A stretch of DNA of 64,000 nucleotides, from positions 1-64,000 of the forward strand of contig JBBKWF010000021.1 of the NCBI GenBank assembly GCA_037968815.1, given 5' to 3'. The stretch comes from Pseudopedobacter sp037968815 (GTDB taxonomy: Bacteria > Bacteroidota > Bacteroidia > Sphingobacteriales > Sphingobacteriaceae). The notes under the pieces were generated by a model. That model saw nothing but the letters and a program-made list of their open reading frames with translations. It ran no database searches and was not told where the DNA came from. Position numbers and translations under genes: made by a program. Positions 53,152 through 62,752 of the stretch are shown here, in pieces (the first letter of the stretch is position 1; each line of letters opens with the position of its first letter).

Positions 53152-56100
53152 ATGTTAAGTTTCATAAATAAAATATTCGGAAGTAAATCTGATCGTGATG
53201 TTAAAGCTGCAAGACCACTTGTAGAAAAAGTTAAAGCAGAGTACGAAAAATTAAGTAGCCTTTCTAATGATGAGTTAAGAGCAAAAACTCAGGATTTTAG
53301 GGAACGAATTAAAGTTTCTTTAGCAGATATTGATGCTAAAATTGCAGAGATAAAAACCAATGTGCTGGATAACCCAGAGATGCCTTTGCATGAAAAAACC
53401 GAGTTTTACGATGAAATTGACCGTTTAGGTAAAGACAGAAACAAAAAACTAGAGGAAACTTTATTAGAGCTATTGCCAGAAGCGTTTGCTGTGATGAAAG
53501 ATACTTCTCGTCGTTTTACAGAGAACGAAGCGGTAGAGGTTACAGCAACAGATTTTGATAGAGAGTTAGCGGCTTACAAGCCAAACGTAGTTATCAAAAA
53601 CGATAAAGCTTTGCACCACAATAGCTGGTTAGCAGCAGGTACAGAGGTAAAATGGAACATGGTTCATTACGATGTACAGCTGATTGGTGGTGTTGTTTTG
53701 CATGAAGGTAAGATTGCGGAAATGGCCACTGGTGAGGGTAAAACATTGGTAGGTACGCTTCCTATTTACTTAAATGCACTTTCGGGCGAAGGAATTCACA
53801 TTGTTACGGTGAATGATTATTTGGCTCGACGTGATAGTGAATGGAACGGTCCAATTTTCGAATTTCACGGTTTAGCGGTTGATTGTATTGATAAACACCA
53901 GCCTAACTCGCCACAAAGAAGAAAAGCTTACCAAGCAGATGTAGTTTACGGAACCAATAATGAGTTTGGTTTTGATTACCTGCGTGACAATATGACACGC
54001 TCACCAGAAGAATTGGTACAGGGTAAATTACATTACGCAATTGTGGATGAGGTGGATTCGGTTTTAATTGATGATGCTCGTACACCTTTAATTATTTCTG
54101 GACCTATTCCACGTGGAGATGAGCATGAGTTTTATGATTTAAAACCACGTATTGAACGTTTGGTTAATGCGCAGAAAGCTTATGTATTGAGCGCTTTAAA
54201 CGAGGCTAAAAAATTAATTGCAGACGGTAAAAATGGTCCTGAAGAAGGGGAAGGTGGTTTGTCTTTATTTAGAGCTTATCGCGGTTTACCTAAAAATAAA
54301 GCATTAATTAAGTTTTTGAGTGAGCCAGGGATGAAAGGAATCCTTAACAAAACCGAAAACTACTATATGCAGGATCAAAACAAAGAAATGCATAAAGCAG
54401 ATGAGGAGCTTTTCTTTGTAATTAACGAAAAACACAACCAAGTTGAACTTTCAGAAAAAGGTATTGAGTTAATTACTGCTTCTGGTGAAGATGCTGGTTT
54501 CTTTTTAATGCCCGATGTAGGAGTGGAGATTTCTGAAATAGAAAAATCTAGTTTAAGCAATGAAGATAAAGCGACTAAAAAAGACGAACTGATTAGAGAT
54601 TTCTCTGTAAAATCTGAGCGTATTCATGCGGTAAATCAGCTTTTAAAAGCTTATACTTTATTTGAAAAAGATACAGAATACATTATTGACGAAGGAAAAG
54701 TTAAAATTGTTGATGAGCAAACAGGCCGTATAATGGATGGCCGTCGTTACTCTGACGGTTTACACCAAGCGATAGAGGCTAAAGAAAATGTAAAGGTGGA
54801 GGATGCTACGCAAACTTACGCCACCATTACTTTGCAAAACTACTTTAGAATGTACCATAAATTAGCTGGGATGACGGGTACTGCGGTTACAGAAGCAGGC
54901 GAGCTTTGGCAAATTTATAAATTGGATGTGGTTGAAATTCCAACCAATCGCCCAATTCAACGTGATGATAGACAAGATAAAGTTTACCGTACAACTCGTG
55001 AAAAATACAATGCCGTTGCCGATGAAATTGTAGAATTAACACAAGCTGGTCGTCCGGTCTTGGTAGGTACAACATCTGTTGAAATTTCTGAATTATTAAG
55101 CCGTATGCTTAAAATGAAAGGGATTAAACACAACGTATTAAACGCAAAATTACACCAAAGAGAAGCGGATATTGTTGCTGAAGCTGGTAAAGCAGGTCAG
55201 GTAACTATCGCTACTAACATGGCTGGTCGTGGTACGGATATTAAATTAGCCGAAGGCGTAAAAGCTTCTGGTGGTTTAGCTATTGTAGGTACAGAACGTC
55301 ACGAATCTCGTCGTGTGGACAGGCAGTTAAGAGGTAGAGCTGGTCGTCAGGGAGATCCAGGATCATCTCAATTCTTCGTTTCATTAGAAGATAACTTGAT
55401 GCGTTTGTTCGGTTCAGAACGTATTGCTGGCTTAATGGTGCGTATGGGAATTGAAGAAGGTGAAGTAATTCAGCATTCAATGATTACCAACTCTATTGAA
55501 AGAGCGCAAAAGAAAGTAGAAGAAAACAACTACGGTATTCGTAAACGCTTGTTAGAGTATGATGATGTAATGAACTCGCAACGTACCGTAATTTATACTA
55601 AACGTAAAAATGCTTTATTTGGCGAACGTTTAGATGTGGATATCGAAAACATGATTTTAGATGTGGTTGATGATGTGGTAATCGATTATAAAGAAGCTAA
55701 TAACTACGAAGGTTTTAAACTAGAAGTATTAAGAGTTTTTGCTTTTGATAGCCAGATTACAGAAGACGAGTTTACTACTACCAACATCGAAAAATTAGCT
55801 GATAAAGTTTTTATTGAAGCAACTGCTTTTTACAAACGTAAATCAGAAGACGTAGCAAACCAAGCTTATCCGGTGTTAAAAGATGTGTATGATACACGCG
55901 GAGAAAGTATTGAAAGTATAATTGTTCCGTTTACAGATGGCTCTCATGGCATACAAGTTGCTGCGCCATTAAAGAAATCGGTAGAAAACAAAGGGAAAGA
56001 AGTAATTAAAGCTTTTGAAAAAACCATTTCGCTTTCGCTGATTGATGATACTTGGAAAGAGCATTTGCGTGAAATGGATGACTTAAAGCAGTCTGTTCAA

Positions 56101-56457
56101 AACGCAGTTTACGAGCAAAAAGATCCATTGGTAGTTTACAAAATGGAAGCCTTCAACTTGTTTAAAGGAATGCTTGGCGTTGTAAACAAAGATGTAGTAA
56201 GCTTCTTGTTTAAAGGAGTAATTCCTGTACAGGGCGATGCACCTTTGAGAGAAGCTAAACCTCAACCAAAAATTGATATGAGCAAGTTGAAAACTTCTAA
56301 ATCAGACACGGTTCAAGAAAACAACGGTGTGCCAATTGAAGACACTCGCGAATTACAAAAACAACAGCCAATTAGAGCTGAAGTAAAAATAGGCAGAAAT
56401 GACGCTTGCCCTTGCGGTAGCGGTAAAAAATATAAAAGCTGCCACGGACAATCATAA
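53152..56457 (+). CDS. secA: Protein translocase ATPase SecA
   Basis: SecA drives export of unfolded preproteins through SecYEG. The 1101 residues fit the long Bacteroidota SecA with an insertion. The DEAD motor shows the Walker A loop MATGEGKT (191-198), NDYLARRD, VDEVDSVLIDDA, MTGTAVTEAGE and TNMAGRGTDIKL. The C-terminal zinc motif GRNDACPCGSGKKYKSCHG provides Cys1086, Cys1088, Cys1097 and His1098, which bind SecB or ribosomes. It is followed at once by the SPOR gene. Confidence 0.98.
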   Translation: MLSFINKIFGSKSDRDVKAARPLVEKVKAEYEKLSSLSNDELRAKTQDFRERIKVSLADIDAKIAEIKTNVLDNPEMPLHEKTEFYDEIDRLGKDRNKKLEETLLELLPEAFAVMKDTSRRFTENEAVEVTATDFDRELAAYKPNVVIKNDKALHHNSWLAAGTEVKWNMVHYDVQLIGGVVLHEGKIAEMATGEGKTLVGTLPIYLNALSGEGIHIVTVNDYLARRDSEWNGPIFEFHGLAVDCIDKHQPNSPQRRKAYQADVVYGTNNEFGFDYLRDNMTRSPEELVQGKLHYAIVDEVDSVLIDDARTPLIISGPIPRGDEHEFYDLKPRIERLVNAQKAYVLSALNEAKKLIADGKNGPEEGEGGLSLFRAYRGLPKNKALIKFLSEPGMKGILNKTENYYMQDQNKEMHKADEELFFVINEKHNQVELSEKGIELITASGEDAGFFLMPDVGVEISEIEKSSLSNEDKATKKDELIRDFSVKSERIHAVNQLLKAYTLFEKDTEYIIDEGKVKIVDEQTGRIMDGRRYSDGLHQAIEAKENVKVEDATQTYATITLQNYFRMYHKLAGMTGTAVTEAGELWQIYKLDVVEIPTNRPIQRDDRQDKVYRTTREKYNAVADEIVELTQAGRPVLVGTTSVEISELLSRMLKMKGIKHNVLNAKLHQREADIVAEAGKAGQVTIATNMAGRGTDIKLAEGVKASGGLAIVGTERHESRRVDRQLRGRAGRQGDPGSSQFFVSLEDNLMRLFGSERIAGLMVRMGIEEGEVIQHSMITNSIERAQKKVEENNYGIRKRLLEYDDVMNSQRTVIYTKRKNALFGERLDVDIENMILDVVDDVVIDYKEANNYEGFKLEVLRVFAFDSQITEDEFTTTNIEKLADKVFIEATAFYKRKSEDVANQAYPVLKDVYDTRGESIESIIVPFTDGSHGIQVAAPLKKSVENKGKEVIKAFEKTISLSLIDDTWKEHLREMDDLKQSVQNAVYEQKDPLVVYKMEAFNLFKGMLGVVNKDVVSFLFKGVIPVQGDAPLREAKPQPKIDMSKLKTSKSDTVQENNGVPIEDTRELQKQQPIRAEVKIGRNDACPCGSGKKYKSCHGQS

Positions 56458-56880
56458 ATGAATATTAAAAGAAGCATATTTACAATCGTTTTTAGTCTTT
56501 TAGCTACTGGTGTGTTTGCACAAGAAGCTGGGAAGGTAACTGTTGTAAAAAATCCTTTAATAGATAGTTTAATAGCTCGCAGAATAGCACTTAACAAAGG
56601 CGTTACCAAAGACGGTACGCCTATTGTTGTTATGGGCTACCGGGTACAAGTTTTTTTTGGTAACGATAGAAAAGAGGCTTACACTGAGCAGGCTCGGTTC
56701 AATTCCTATTATCCAGAATTCGCTACCTACATATCTTATACTCAACCTAATTACCGGGTTAAGGTTGGCGATTTTAGAACAAGAGCAGAAGCGCAACGTT
56801 TAGTTAACGAGCTGCGTCCATCTTTCCCAACACTTTTTATTTTTAATGAGCGCATTAATCCGCTTAAAGCTGATGAATAA
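56458..56880 (+). CDS. Secreted SPOR-domain protein
   Basis: SPOR domains bind peptidoglycan strands stripped of stem peptides, often at division sites. The 140 residues begin with a Sec signal (MNIKRSIFTIVFSLLATGVFAQ). The SPOR fold follows (about 60-135) with GYRVQVFFGNDRKEAY, YRVKVGDFRTRAEAQRLVNEL and FPTLFIFNE. The start codon directly follows the secA stop, so the two are coupled. It is unusual to see export and septal-binding functions so tightly linked, though this order recurs in the phylum. Confidence 0.9.
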   Translation: MNIKRSIFTIVFSLLATGVFAQEAGKVTVVKNPLIDSLIARRIALNKGVTKDGTPIVVMGYRVQVFFGNDRKEAYTEQARFNSYYPEFATYISYTQPNYRVKVGDFRTRAEAQRLVNELRPSFPTLFIFNERINPLKADE

Positions 56881-56884
56881 TACC

Positions 56885-58069
56885 ATGTTGATAGATAAGA
56901 TAAAGAAATTAGCAGAAGAAATTCATGCTGATGTAACCCAAAACAGAAGACATTTACACGCAAATCCCGAACTTTCTTTCGAAGAGTACAATACTTCAGC
57001 TTTTGTTAAAGCAGAGTTGGAAAAACTAGGTATTCCTTATCAAGATATAGCTGGTACAGGGGTTGTTGGTATTTTAAAAGGTACAAAAGCATCAGATAAA
57101 GTAATTGCTTTAAGAGCAGATATGGATGCTTTGCCAATCGCAGAAGCTAATGAAGTTGATTATAAATCTAAGAATGTGGGCGTAATGCATGCCTGTGGAC
57201 ATGATGTGCATACTTCATCTTTATTAGGTACAGCTCGTATTTTATCGCAACTAAAAGATGATTTTGGTGGCACTATAAAACTGATGTTTCAGCCGGGCGA
57301 AGAACGTTTGCCGGGTGGCGCAAACCTAATGATTAAAGAAGGCGTTTTAGAAAATCCAAAACCTTCTGCGGTAATGGGACAACATGTAATGCCAATGATA
57401 GAAGCCGGAAAAATTGGTATTCGTTCTGGTAAATACATGGCTTCTGCCGATGAAATTTATGTAACTATAAAAGGTAAAGGTGGCCACGGTGCGCAACCGC
57501 AACAAAATATAGATCCGGTGGTGATTATGGCTCACATCATCACGGCTTTGCAAAGCATTGTTAGTCGTTATGCAGATCCACGCTCTCCTTCTGTTTTATC
57601 TTTTGGTAAAGTGATTGCTAATGGTGCAACCAACGTAATTCCTAATGAGGTTTATATGGAAGGTACTTTTAGGACTTTGAACGAGAAATGGCGAGCAGAA
57701 GCCCATGTGAAGATGAAGAAAATGGCAGAAAGCATTGCCGAGGGAATGGGTGGAAGCTGTGATTTTGATATCCATAAAGGTTATCCGTTTTTAGTGAACG
57801 AAGAAAAACTAACTGCCAGAGTTAAAGATGCTGCAATTGACTATTTAGGCGAGGAAAATGTTTTAGATATAGATATTTGGATGGCTGCAGAAGATTTTGC
57901 TTATTTCTCGCAGGCAAGTAATGCATGTTTTTACCGTTTAGGTACTCGTAACACAGAACGTGGAATTACTTCTTCTGTACATACGCCAACTTTTGATATT
58001 GAAGAAAGCTCTTTAAAACTAAGTACAGGTTTAATGGCTTATATGACGGTTAAAGAGTTAGGGAATTAA
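56885..58069 (+). CDS. M20-family amidohydrolase
   Basis: This metal-dependent hydrolase removes N-acyl groups from amino acids or related amides; the exact substrate is unknown. From ATG 56885 it is 394 residues. Metal-site motifs are RADMDALP, MHACGHDVHTSSLLGTA, MFQPGEER and AAEDFAYFSQ. The lid domain has GHGAQPQQNIDPVVIMAHIITALQ. Other in-frame starts at 56846 and 56873 overlap the SPOR gene; 56885 gives the best family N-terminus (MLIDKIKKLAEEIH) and follows the SPOR stop by 4 nt. Confidence 0.92.
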   Translation: MLIDKIKKLAEEIHADVTQNRRHLHANPELSFEEYNTSAFVKAELEKLGIPYQDIAGTGVVGILKGTKASDKVIALRADMDALPIAEANEVDYKSKNVGVMHACGHDVHTSSLLGTARILSQLKDDFGGTIKLMFQPGEERLPGGANLMIKEGVLENPKPSAVMGQHVMPMIEAGKIGIRSGKYMASADEIYVTIKGKGGHGAQPQQNIDPVVIMAHIITALQSIVSRYADPRSPSVLSFGKVIANGATNVIPNEVYMEGTFRTLNEKWRAEAHVKMKKMAESIAEGMGGSCDFDIHKGYPFLVNEEKLTARVKDAAIDYLGEENVLDIDIWMAAEDFAYFSQASNACFYRLGTRNTERGITSSVHTPTFDIEESSLKLSTGLMAYMTVKELGN

Positions 58070-58138
58070 ATATTGACTTCAGCAATTTACATAATCAACT
58101 AAATTTCACTAACTTAGGTTTTATAAAAACTGTATAAC

Positions 58139-58591
58139 ATGAAGACTTTTATCACTTTATTATCAGCAAGTGTTTTTTTATTTGTTGCCTGCAACCAAAA
58201 TAAGCCAACAGAAAGTGCTGAAGCTATAACTCAAGATAGTACAACTGTTAAAGAGTGCTATGAAGCTACGGTAAAAACTGATTCTGCTTCAATTTCTTAT
58301 GAAGTTGTTGACGGAAAAGTTACTGGAAACCTTGCTTTCAACTTTGCCGAAAAAGACGATTCTAATGGTATAATAAGAGGTTCTTTTAGTGGGGATACTT
58401 TATTTGTAGATTACTTTTTTAAAGCCGAAGGCGTGGATTCTAAAAATCCATTGGTTTTTCTTAAGTCTGGTGACGATTTAAAACAAGGTTATGGTGAAAT
58501 AGTAACCTATTTGGGTAAAACGTATTTTAAAGATCATTCTCAAATAAAATTTGAAGACGGTTTTTTATTTAAGCCAATAGATTGTAACTAG
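58139..58591 (+). CDS. Small lipoprotein of unknown function
   Basis: I do not recognise the family by a specific motif. The 150 residues begin with a lipoprotein signal, Cys18 in LFVACNQNKP. The mature part is polar and acidic (DSTTVKECYEATVKTDSASISYEVVDGKV) with predicted beta structure and one Cys near each end (CYEAT, PIDCN), which could form a disulfide. It has a terminator after it and no operon partner. Confidence 0.8.
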   Translation: MKTFITLLSASVFLFVACNQNKPTESAEAITQDSTTVKECYEATVKTDSASISYEVVDGKVTGNLAFNFAEKDDSNGIIRGSFSGDTLFVDYFFKAEGVDSKNPLVFLKSGDDLKQGYGEIVTYLGKTYFKDHSQIKFEDGFLFKPIDCN

Positions 58592-58596
58592 TATTT

Positions 58597-58634
58597 AAAA
58601 CCTCAGGTGGATAAATTATCTACCTGAGGTTTTT
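58597..58634. terminator. Bidirectional terminator between the lipoprotein and Ogt-fusion genes
   Basis: AAAACCTCAGGT (58597-58608) pairs with ACCTGAGGTTTT (58622-58633), and an inner GATAA/TTATC stem extends it. It touches the stop codon of the convergent AraC-Ogt gene. Confidence 0.85.
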
Positions 58635-59484
58635 ACCTTTCTGTATTAGTTTTAGCAGCTTCCCATCCTAAAACAGCAGTTTTCCTATTAATCCCCCACA
58701 TATAACCACCCAACTTTCCTGTATTCTGAATTACCCGATGGCAAGGGATAATTAAAGCAACGGGATTAGAACCTATTGCGGTTCCTACTGCTCTAGCTGC
58801 ATTTGGTGAATTAATTTGCTGTGCTATAGTTCCGTAAGTACTTAAATCTCCGAATGGAATGTTTAACAAAGCTTCCCAAACTTTTAGTTGGAAATCAGTT
58901 CCTTTTAAGTGCAGTTTAATTGATTTTGAACTAGGAGAATCTTGTTGCATAACTTGTATCACGGACTGTTGTAAACTGTCTAAGCACTCTTCGAAACTTG
59001 CTTTTGGGAAACTATTTTTTAATAACTCTAGCGCTACTTCTTGATGATCAAAGAATGCTAAATAGCAAATCCCTTTTGATGTACTTGCTATTAAAATTTC
59101 ACCAAAGTAAGAAGAAGCAAAACTGTAATTAATTTGCAATGCTTGTCCGCCGTTTTTGTATTCTCCGGGTGTCATCCCTTCAATTTTTACAAATAAATCA
59201 TGCAATCGGCTGGTGCTTGATAAACCTGTTTCTATAGCAGTATTGAAAAGAGTTACTTCCTCATTTTTATTCAGAAGCTGTTTGGCGTAATTGATATTTA
59301 GGTATTGGGCAAACTTTTTTGGACTAACACCAGCCCAATCGGTGAAAATCTTTTGAAAATGGAACGGACTAAGATTTACATGAGTTGCGACTTGCTCTAA
59401 GCTTGGTTGTTGTTTGAAATTCTCAACAAGGAAACTAATTGCCTTTGCAACTATTTGGTAATTAAATCCTTTTTCTGTTTCCAT
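58633..59484 (-). CDS. AraC-type HTH fused to methylated-DNA-cysteine methyltransferase
   Basis: The protein repairs O6-alkylguanine by accepting the alkyl group on its own cysteine. From ATG 59484 it has 283 residues: an AraC helix-turn-helix (about 8-110: LEQVATHVNLSPFHFQKIF, FNTAIETGLSSTSRLHDLF), then the Ogt fold with the acceptor Cys248 in IIPCHRVIQNTGKLGGY. The N-terminal zinc-cysteine (Ada A) domain that senses phosphotriesters is absent. An upstream in-frame ATG at 59592 would overlap uxaA by 25 bp and adds no domain. This fusion recurs in the phylum. Confidence 0.92.
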   Translation of the reverse strand: METEKGFNYQIVAKAISFLVENFKQQPSLEQVATHVNLSPFHFQKIFTDWAGVSPKKFAQYLNINYAKQLLNKNEEVTLFNTAIETGLSSTSRLHDLFVKIEGMTPGEYKNGGQALQINYSFASSYFGEILIASTSKGICYLAFFDHQEVALELLKNSFPKASFEECLDSLQQSVIQVMQQDSPSSKSIKLHLKGTDFQLKVWEALLNIPFGDLSTYGTIAQQINSPNAARAVGTAIGSNPVALIIPCHRVIQNTGKLGGYMWGINRKTAVLGWEAAKTNTER

Positions 59485-59567
59485 TCTCTGTAAATGTAAG
59501 CATCTACAAAAGATAATAGAACCCGAAACTTGCGGTTTTGCGATAAAAAAGATACTAAGCCTAGTTT

Positions 59568-61220
59568 CTAAAGGGAAACTCCGCGTTTCCAAGGGATAAA
59601 ATCATCCTGCCCATTTTTTACGGCACAAACTTCAATTTCGCCACTTGCTACTTTTATCACATAGTTTAAAATACGTTCTCCGGCCTGATAAATGGTTTCC
59701 TCGCCATCAATAATAGTTCCGGTGTTGATGTCCATAATATCGCTCATGCGGTTAAATAAAATGGTATTGCTTGCCACTTTAACAACAGGAACAATTGGGT
59801 TGCCGGTTGGTGTACCTAAACCCGTGGTAAACAAAACTACGTTAGCGCCAGAGCCAACTTCGGCAGTGGTAGACTCAACATCATTACCTGGTGTGCAAAG
59901 CAGGTTTAAGCCCGGCTTAGTTACTTTTTCAGGGTAATCTAAAATAGCTTGTACAGGAGAAGTACCTCCTTTTTTTGCAGCTCCGGCAGATTTTATAGCA
60001 TCGGTAATTAAGCCGTCTTTGATGTTTCCGGGCGAAGGGTTCATATCAAAACCTGAGCCTGCAGCTTCTGCTCTGGCAGCGTAAGTTTTCATTAAAGATG
60101 AAAAACGCTTTGCCTCGTCAACAGTAACGCATCTATCACTTATGTTTTGTTCTACACCACATAATTCTGGGAATTCTGCTAAAATCACTTTTCCGCCTAA
60201 TGCAACTAATAAATCTGAGGTGTATCCAATTGCTGGGTTTGCAGAAATTCCTGAAAAACCATCGGATCCACCACACTCTAAACCAATAGTAATATGGCTA
60301 AGGGGTGCTGGTTTTCTGGTTTGTTTATTAGCCTCTACCAATCCTGCAAAAGTTTGTTTAATAGCTAAAGGTAATAGATCAGACTCTTTCCCTACTTTTT
60401 GTTGATCCAAAACATATAATGGTTTGGCAAAATTGGGGTCTCTTTTTGCAATCTCTACTTGTAAAGTATTAACCTCAGCATTTTGGCAACCTAAGCTTAA
60501 TACTGTTGCACCTGCAACATTTGGGTGGGTAATGTAACCTGCCAGTAAAGCGCAAAGTGTTTCAGAATCTTGTCTGATACCTCCGCAACCACCTTGGTGA
60601 CTTAAAAATTTGATGCCGTCAACATTTGGGAAAAGCTTTGCAGATTTTTGATCGTCACTTTCGGTAAACAAATCTACTTTTAAAATATCTCCACTATCAG
60701 CACCGGCTTTGTATAAATCAATCAGTTTTAAAGCCTGATTTTGGTATGCTTTTTTTCTGCCATAACCCAATGGACCAACTAAAGCTTCTTGCAATACTTC
60801 TAGATTCCTGTTTTCACAAAAAACCATAGGGATAACTAACCAGTAGTTTCCTGTGCCCACACTTCCGTCTGGACGATAAAAACCATTAAAAGTTGTGTTT
60901 GCCCATTTGCTAACATCGGGTTTCTCCCAGCTTGTTTTACGTTCTTCGCCAATTTCAAAACCATGAGCAGCGTGTTTTACATTTTCCGTAGTGATGCGGT
61001 TACCAGCTTTCAAATCGGTCTGAGCCTTACCTACCAATACGCCATACATAGTGATTTCTTCACCCTGTTTTAAGTCGGTAGTCAGAAACTTATGCTTCGC
61101 TTTAACTTCATCTAATAGCGTTACTTTTTCACCATTGTAAATAATGATTTCTCCTTTTACAAGATCTGTTAACGCAACTAATAAATTATCTTTTGGATGA
61201 ACTTTTAATACTCTTTGCAT
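59568..61220 (-). CDS. uxaA: Altronate dehydratase
   Basis: The enzyme dehydrates D-altronate to 2-keto-3-deoxy-D-gluconate in galacturonate breakdown. The 550 residues join an N-terminal SAF domain (about 1-95, RVLKVHPKDNLLVALTDL, GNRITTENVKHAAHGFEIG) to the UxaA core. The core has GYGRKKAYQNQAL, LSHQGGCGGIRQDSE, LECGGSDGFSGISANPAIG, AEFPELCGVEQ and FTTGLGTPTGNPIVPVVKV. The cysteines in the GGCGG and LECGGSDG motifs suit an iron or metal site. It is 4 nt after uxaB, so it is one transcription unit with uxaB. Confidence 0.94.
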   Translation of the reverse strand: MQRVLKVHPKDNLLVALTDLVKGEIIIYNGEKVTLLDEVKAKHKFLTTDLKQGEEITMYGVLVGKAQTDLKAGNRITTENVKHAAHGFEIGEERKTSWEKPDVSKWANTTFNGFYRPDGSVGTGNYWLVIPMVFCENRNLEVLQEALVGPLGYGRKKAYQNQALKLIDLYKAGADSGDILKVDLFTESDDQKSAKLFPNVDGIKFLSHQGGCGGIRQDSETLCALLAGYITHPNVAGATVLSLGCQNAEVNTLQVEIAKRDPNFAKPLYVLDQQKVGKESDLLPLAIKQTFAGLVEANKQTRKPAPLSHITIGLECGGSDGFSGISANPAIGYTSDLLVALGGKVILAEFPELCGVEQNISDRCVTVDEAKRFSSLMKTYAARAEAAGSGFDMNPSPGNIKDGLITDAIKSAGAAKKGGTSPVQAILDYPEKVTKPGLNLLCTPGNDVESTTAEVGSGANVVLFTTGLGTPTGNPIVPVVKVASNTILFNRMSDIMDINTGTIIDGEETIYQAGERILNYVIKVASGEIEVCAVKNGQDDFIPWKRGVSL

Positions 61221-61224
61221 GGCT

Positions 61225-62739
61225 TTACGCTAAAATGAGCCCGGTTTCTTTGGTTATTATTTCTTTAATTAATTGAGGGTTTTCCATTGCCTCTAAATGT
61301 TTTGCTATACACACGCTAAGTTGCGGAATGCTAGTTAATGCAGTACCCCAAAGTGAAACATCGCTTAATACTGCATCTACAATATTATCAGGATGATTTT
61401 TCCATAATTCTGCAAGGTGACTGGCCATGGTATCGTTAATTAAATATTGCTGACCATTTATTTCACCATAATAATTTTCTCCTTTTTGGGATACAGGTTT
61501 CATAAACTTAATGTATGCGGCAAAACCAATGGAGATAAGCTCCGGAGCTTTTTGGAATATTTTTGCATAGTTAAGTAAAATTGGCAATACCCTCATTTTA
61601 AGTTTAGAGCTATAATTTGCCGAAATACTTAACCACTGATGATTGATATAAGGGTTTTTAAAGCGATCTAAGACATTTGATGCAAACTCATTGGTTTCCT
61701 CTTGAGTAACATTGTAAGGGATGGCCGGCGCAATTTCATTCCGCATTAAATTAGCGATGTAAGCTTCAATGGTTTTATCGTCCATTGCAGATTTTACGGT
61801 ATCAAACCCTAACAAAAATGCCAATCCGCAACTTAAAGTATGTGTTCCGTTTAGCAATCGTAGCTTTAACTCTCGATGAAGATCAATATCTGGAGTAATT
61901 ACCACTCCTTTATCAGCTTTAGCGAAAGATAGCTTTTCTCTTGTTTTTTCATTTCCTTGAATTGCCCATAGTCGGTAAACTTCAGACATGATTAATAAAC
62001 TGTCTTTATAGCCTAGTTCATTTTCTATTTCTGCCAACTCATCTTTTGCTGGTTTGCCCGGTACAATACAGTCAACCAGTGAATTACAGATTTCATTATA
62101 GTTTTTAAGCCAATCTATAAAATCAGTTGGTAAGTTATTTTGCCTTGCCAATACAAAAAGAACTTCGGTTAGTTTAGTCCCATTGTCCACAATTAATTCA
62201 GTGGGTACAATTACCAAACCTTTATTTTGTGAACCATTGAAAAACTTAAACCTATGATAAAGTAAGCTCAACAATTTGCCAGGATAGGATAGAGGGGGTG
62301 ACGCCGTAATATCATCATCTGTTAAAGTAATGCCTACTTCTGTAGTGTTACTGATCACAATTTCTAGCGCTGGACTGGTTGCTAAATCCAGGATTTGTTG
62401 CCATTGTGTGCTTGCGGTTAAAACCCTGCTAATAGCAGAAGAAACTATGTTTTTTGATATCGATTTACCGTTTTCTATCCCTTTTATACTCAAGGTGTAT
62501 AAACTATCTTGTTCGTCAAAATCTTTAGTTGTGCCATAATCTGTTGATTTTACAACGACTATTCTTCCGTTAAAAACACCTTGGCGATTTGCTTTATCAA
62601 TAAAATAATCTGGCAAGCCTCTAAGTAAAACTCCAGTTCCAAACTGTAGCACTTTTTCTGGCAGGTTAAATAAAGAAGCTTCTGGTATTTCTAAATTTTG
62701 ACTGCTAATAGAACTTAACTGTTTTTTGTTTAAATACAT
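61225..62739 (-). CDS. uxaB: Tagaturonate reductase
   Basis: The enzyme reduces D-tagaturonate to D-altronate with NADH, one step before UxaA. The 504 residues show the N-terminal nucleotide-binding segment VLQFGTGVLLRGLPDYFID, the VVKSTDYGTTKDFDEQDSLYTL block, ISNTTEVGI, and the mannitol-dehydrogenase-like C-terminal part with KLRLLNGTHTLSCGLAFLLG. It lies between the GH105 gene (13-nt gap) and uxaA. The isomerase UxaC is not in the window. Confidence 0.93.
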   Translation of the reverse strand: MYLNKKQLSSISSQNLEIPEASLFNLPEKVLQFGTGVLLRGLPDYFIDKANRQGVFNGRIVVVKSTDYGTTKDFDEQDSLYTLSIKGIENGKSISKNIVSSAISRVLTASTQWQQILDLATSPALEIVISNTTEVGITLTDDDITASPPLSYPGKLLSLLYHRFKFFNGSQNKGLVIVPTELIVDNGTKLTEVLFVLARQNNLPTDFIDWLKNYNEICNSLVDCIVPGKPAKDELAEIENELGYKDSLLIMSEVYRLWAIQGNEKTREKLSFAKADKGVVITPDIDLHRELKLRLLNGTHTLSCGLAFLLGFDTVKSAMDDKTIEAYIANLMRNEIAPAIPYNVTQEETNEFASNVLDRFKNPYINHQWLSISANYSSKLKMRVLPILLNYAKIFQKAPELISIGFAAYIKFMKPVSQKGENYYGEINGQQYLINDTMASHLAELWKNHPDNIVDAVLSDVSLWGTALTSIPQLSVCIAKHLEAMENPQLIKEIITKETGLILA

Positions 62740-62752
62740 GATGTATTATCTT

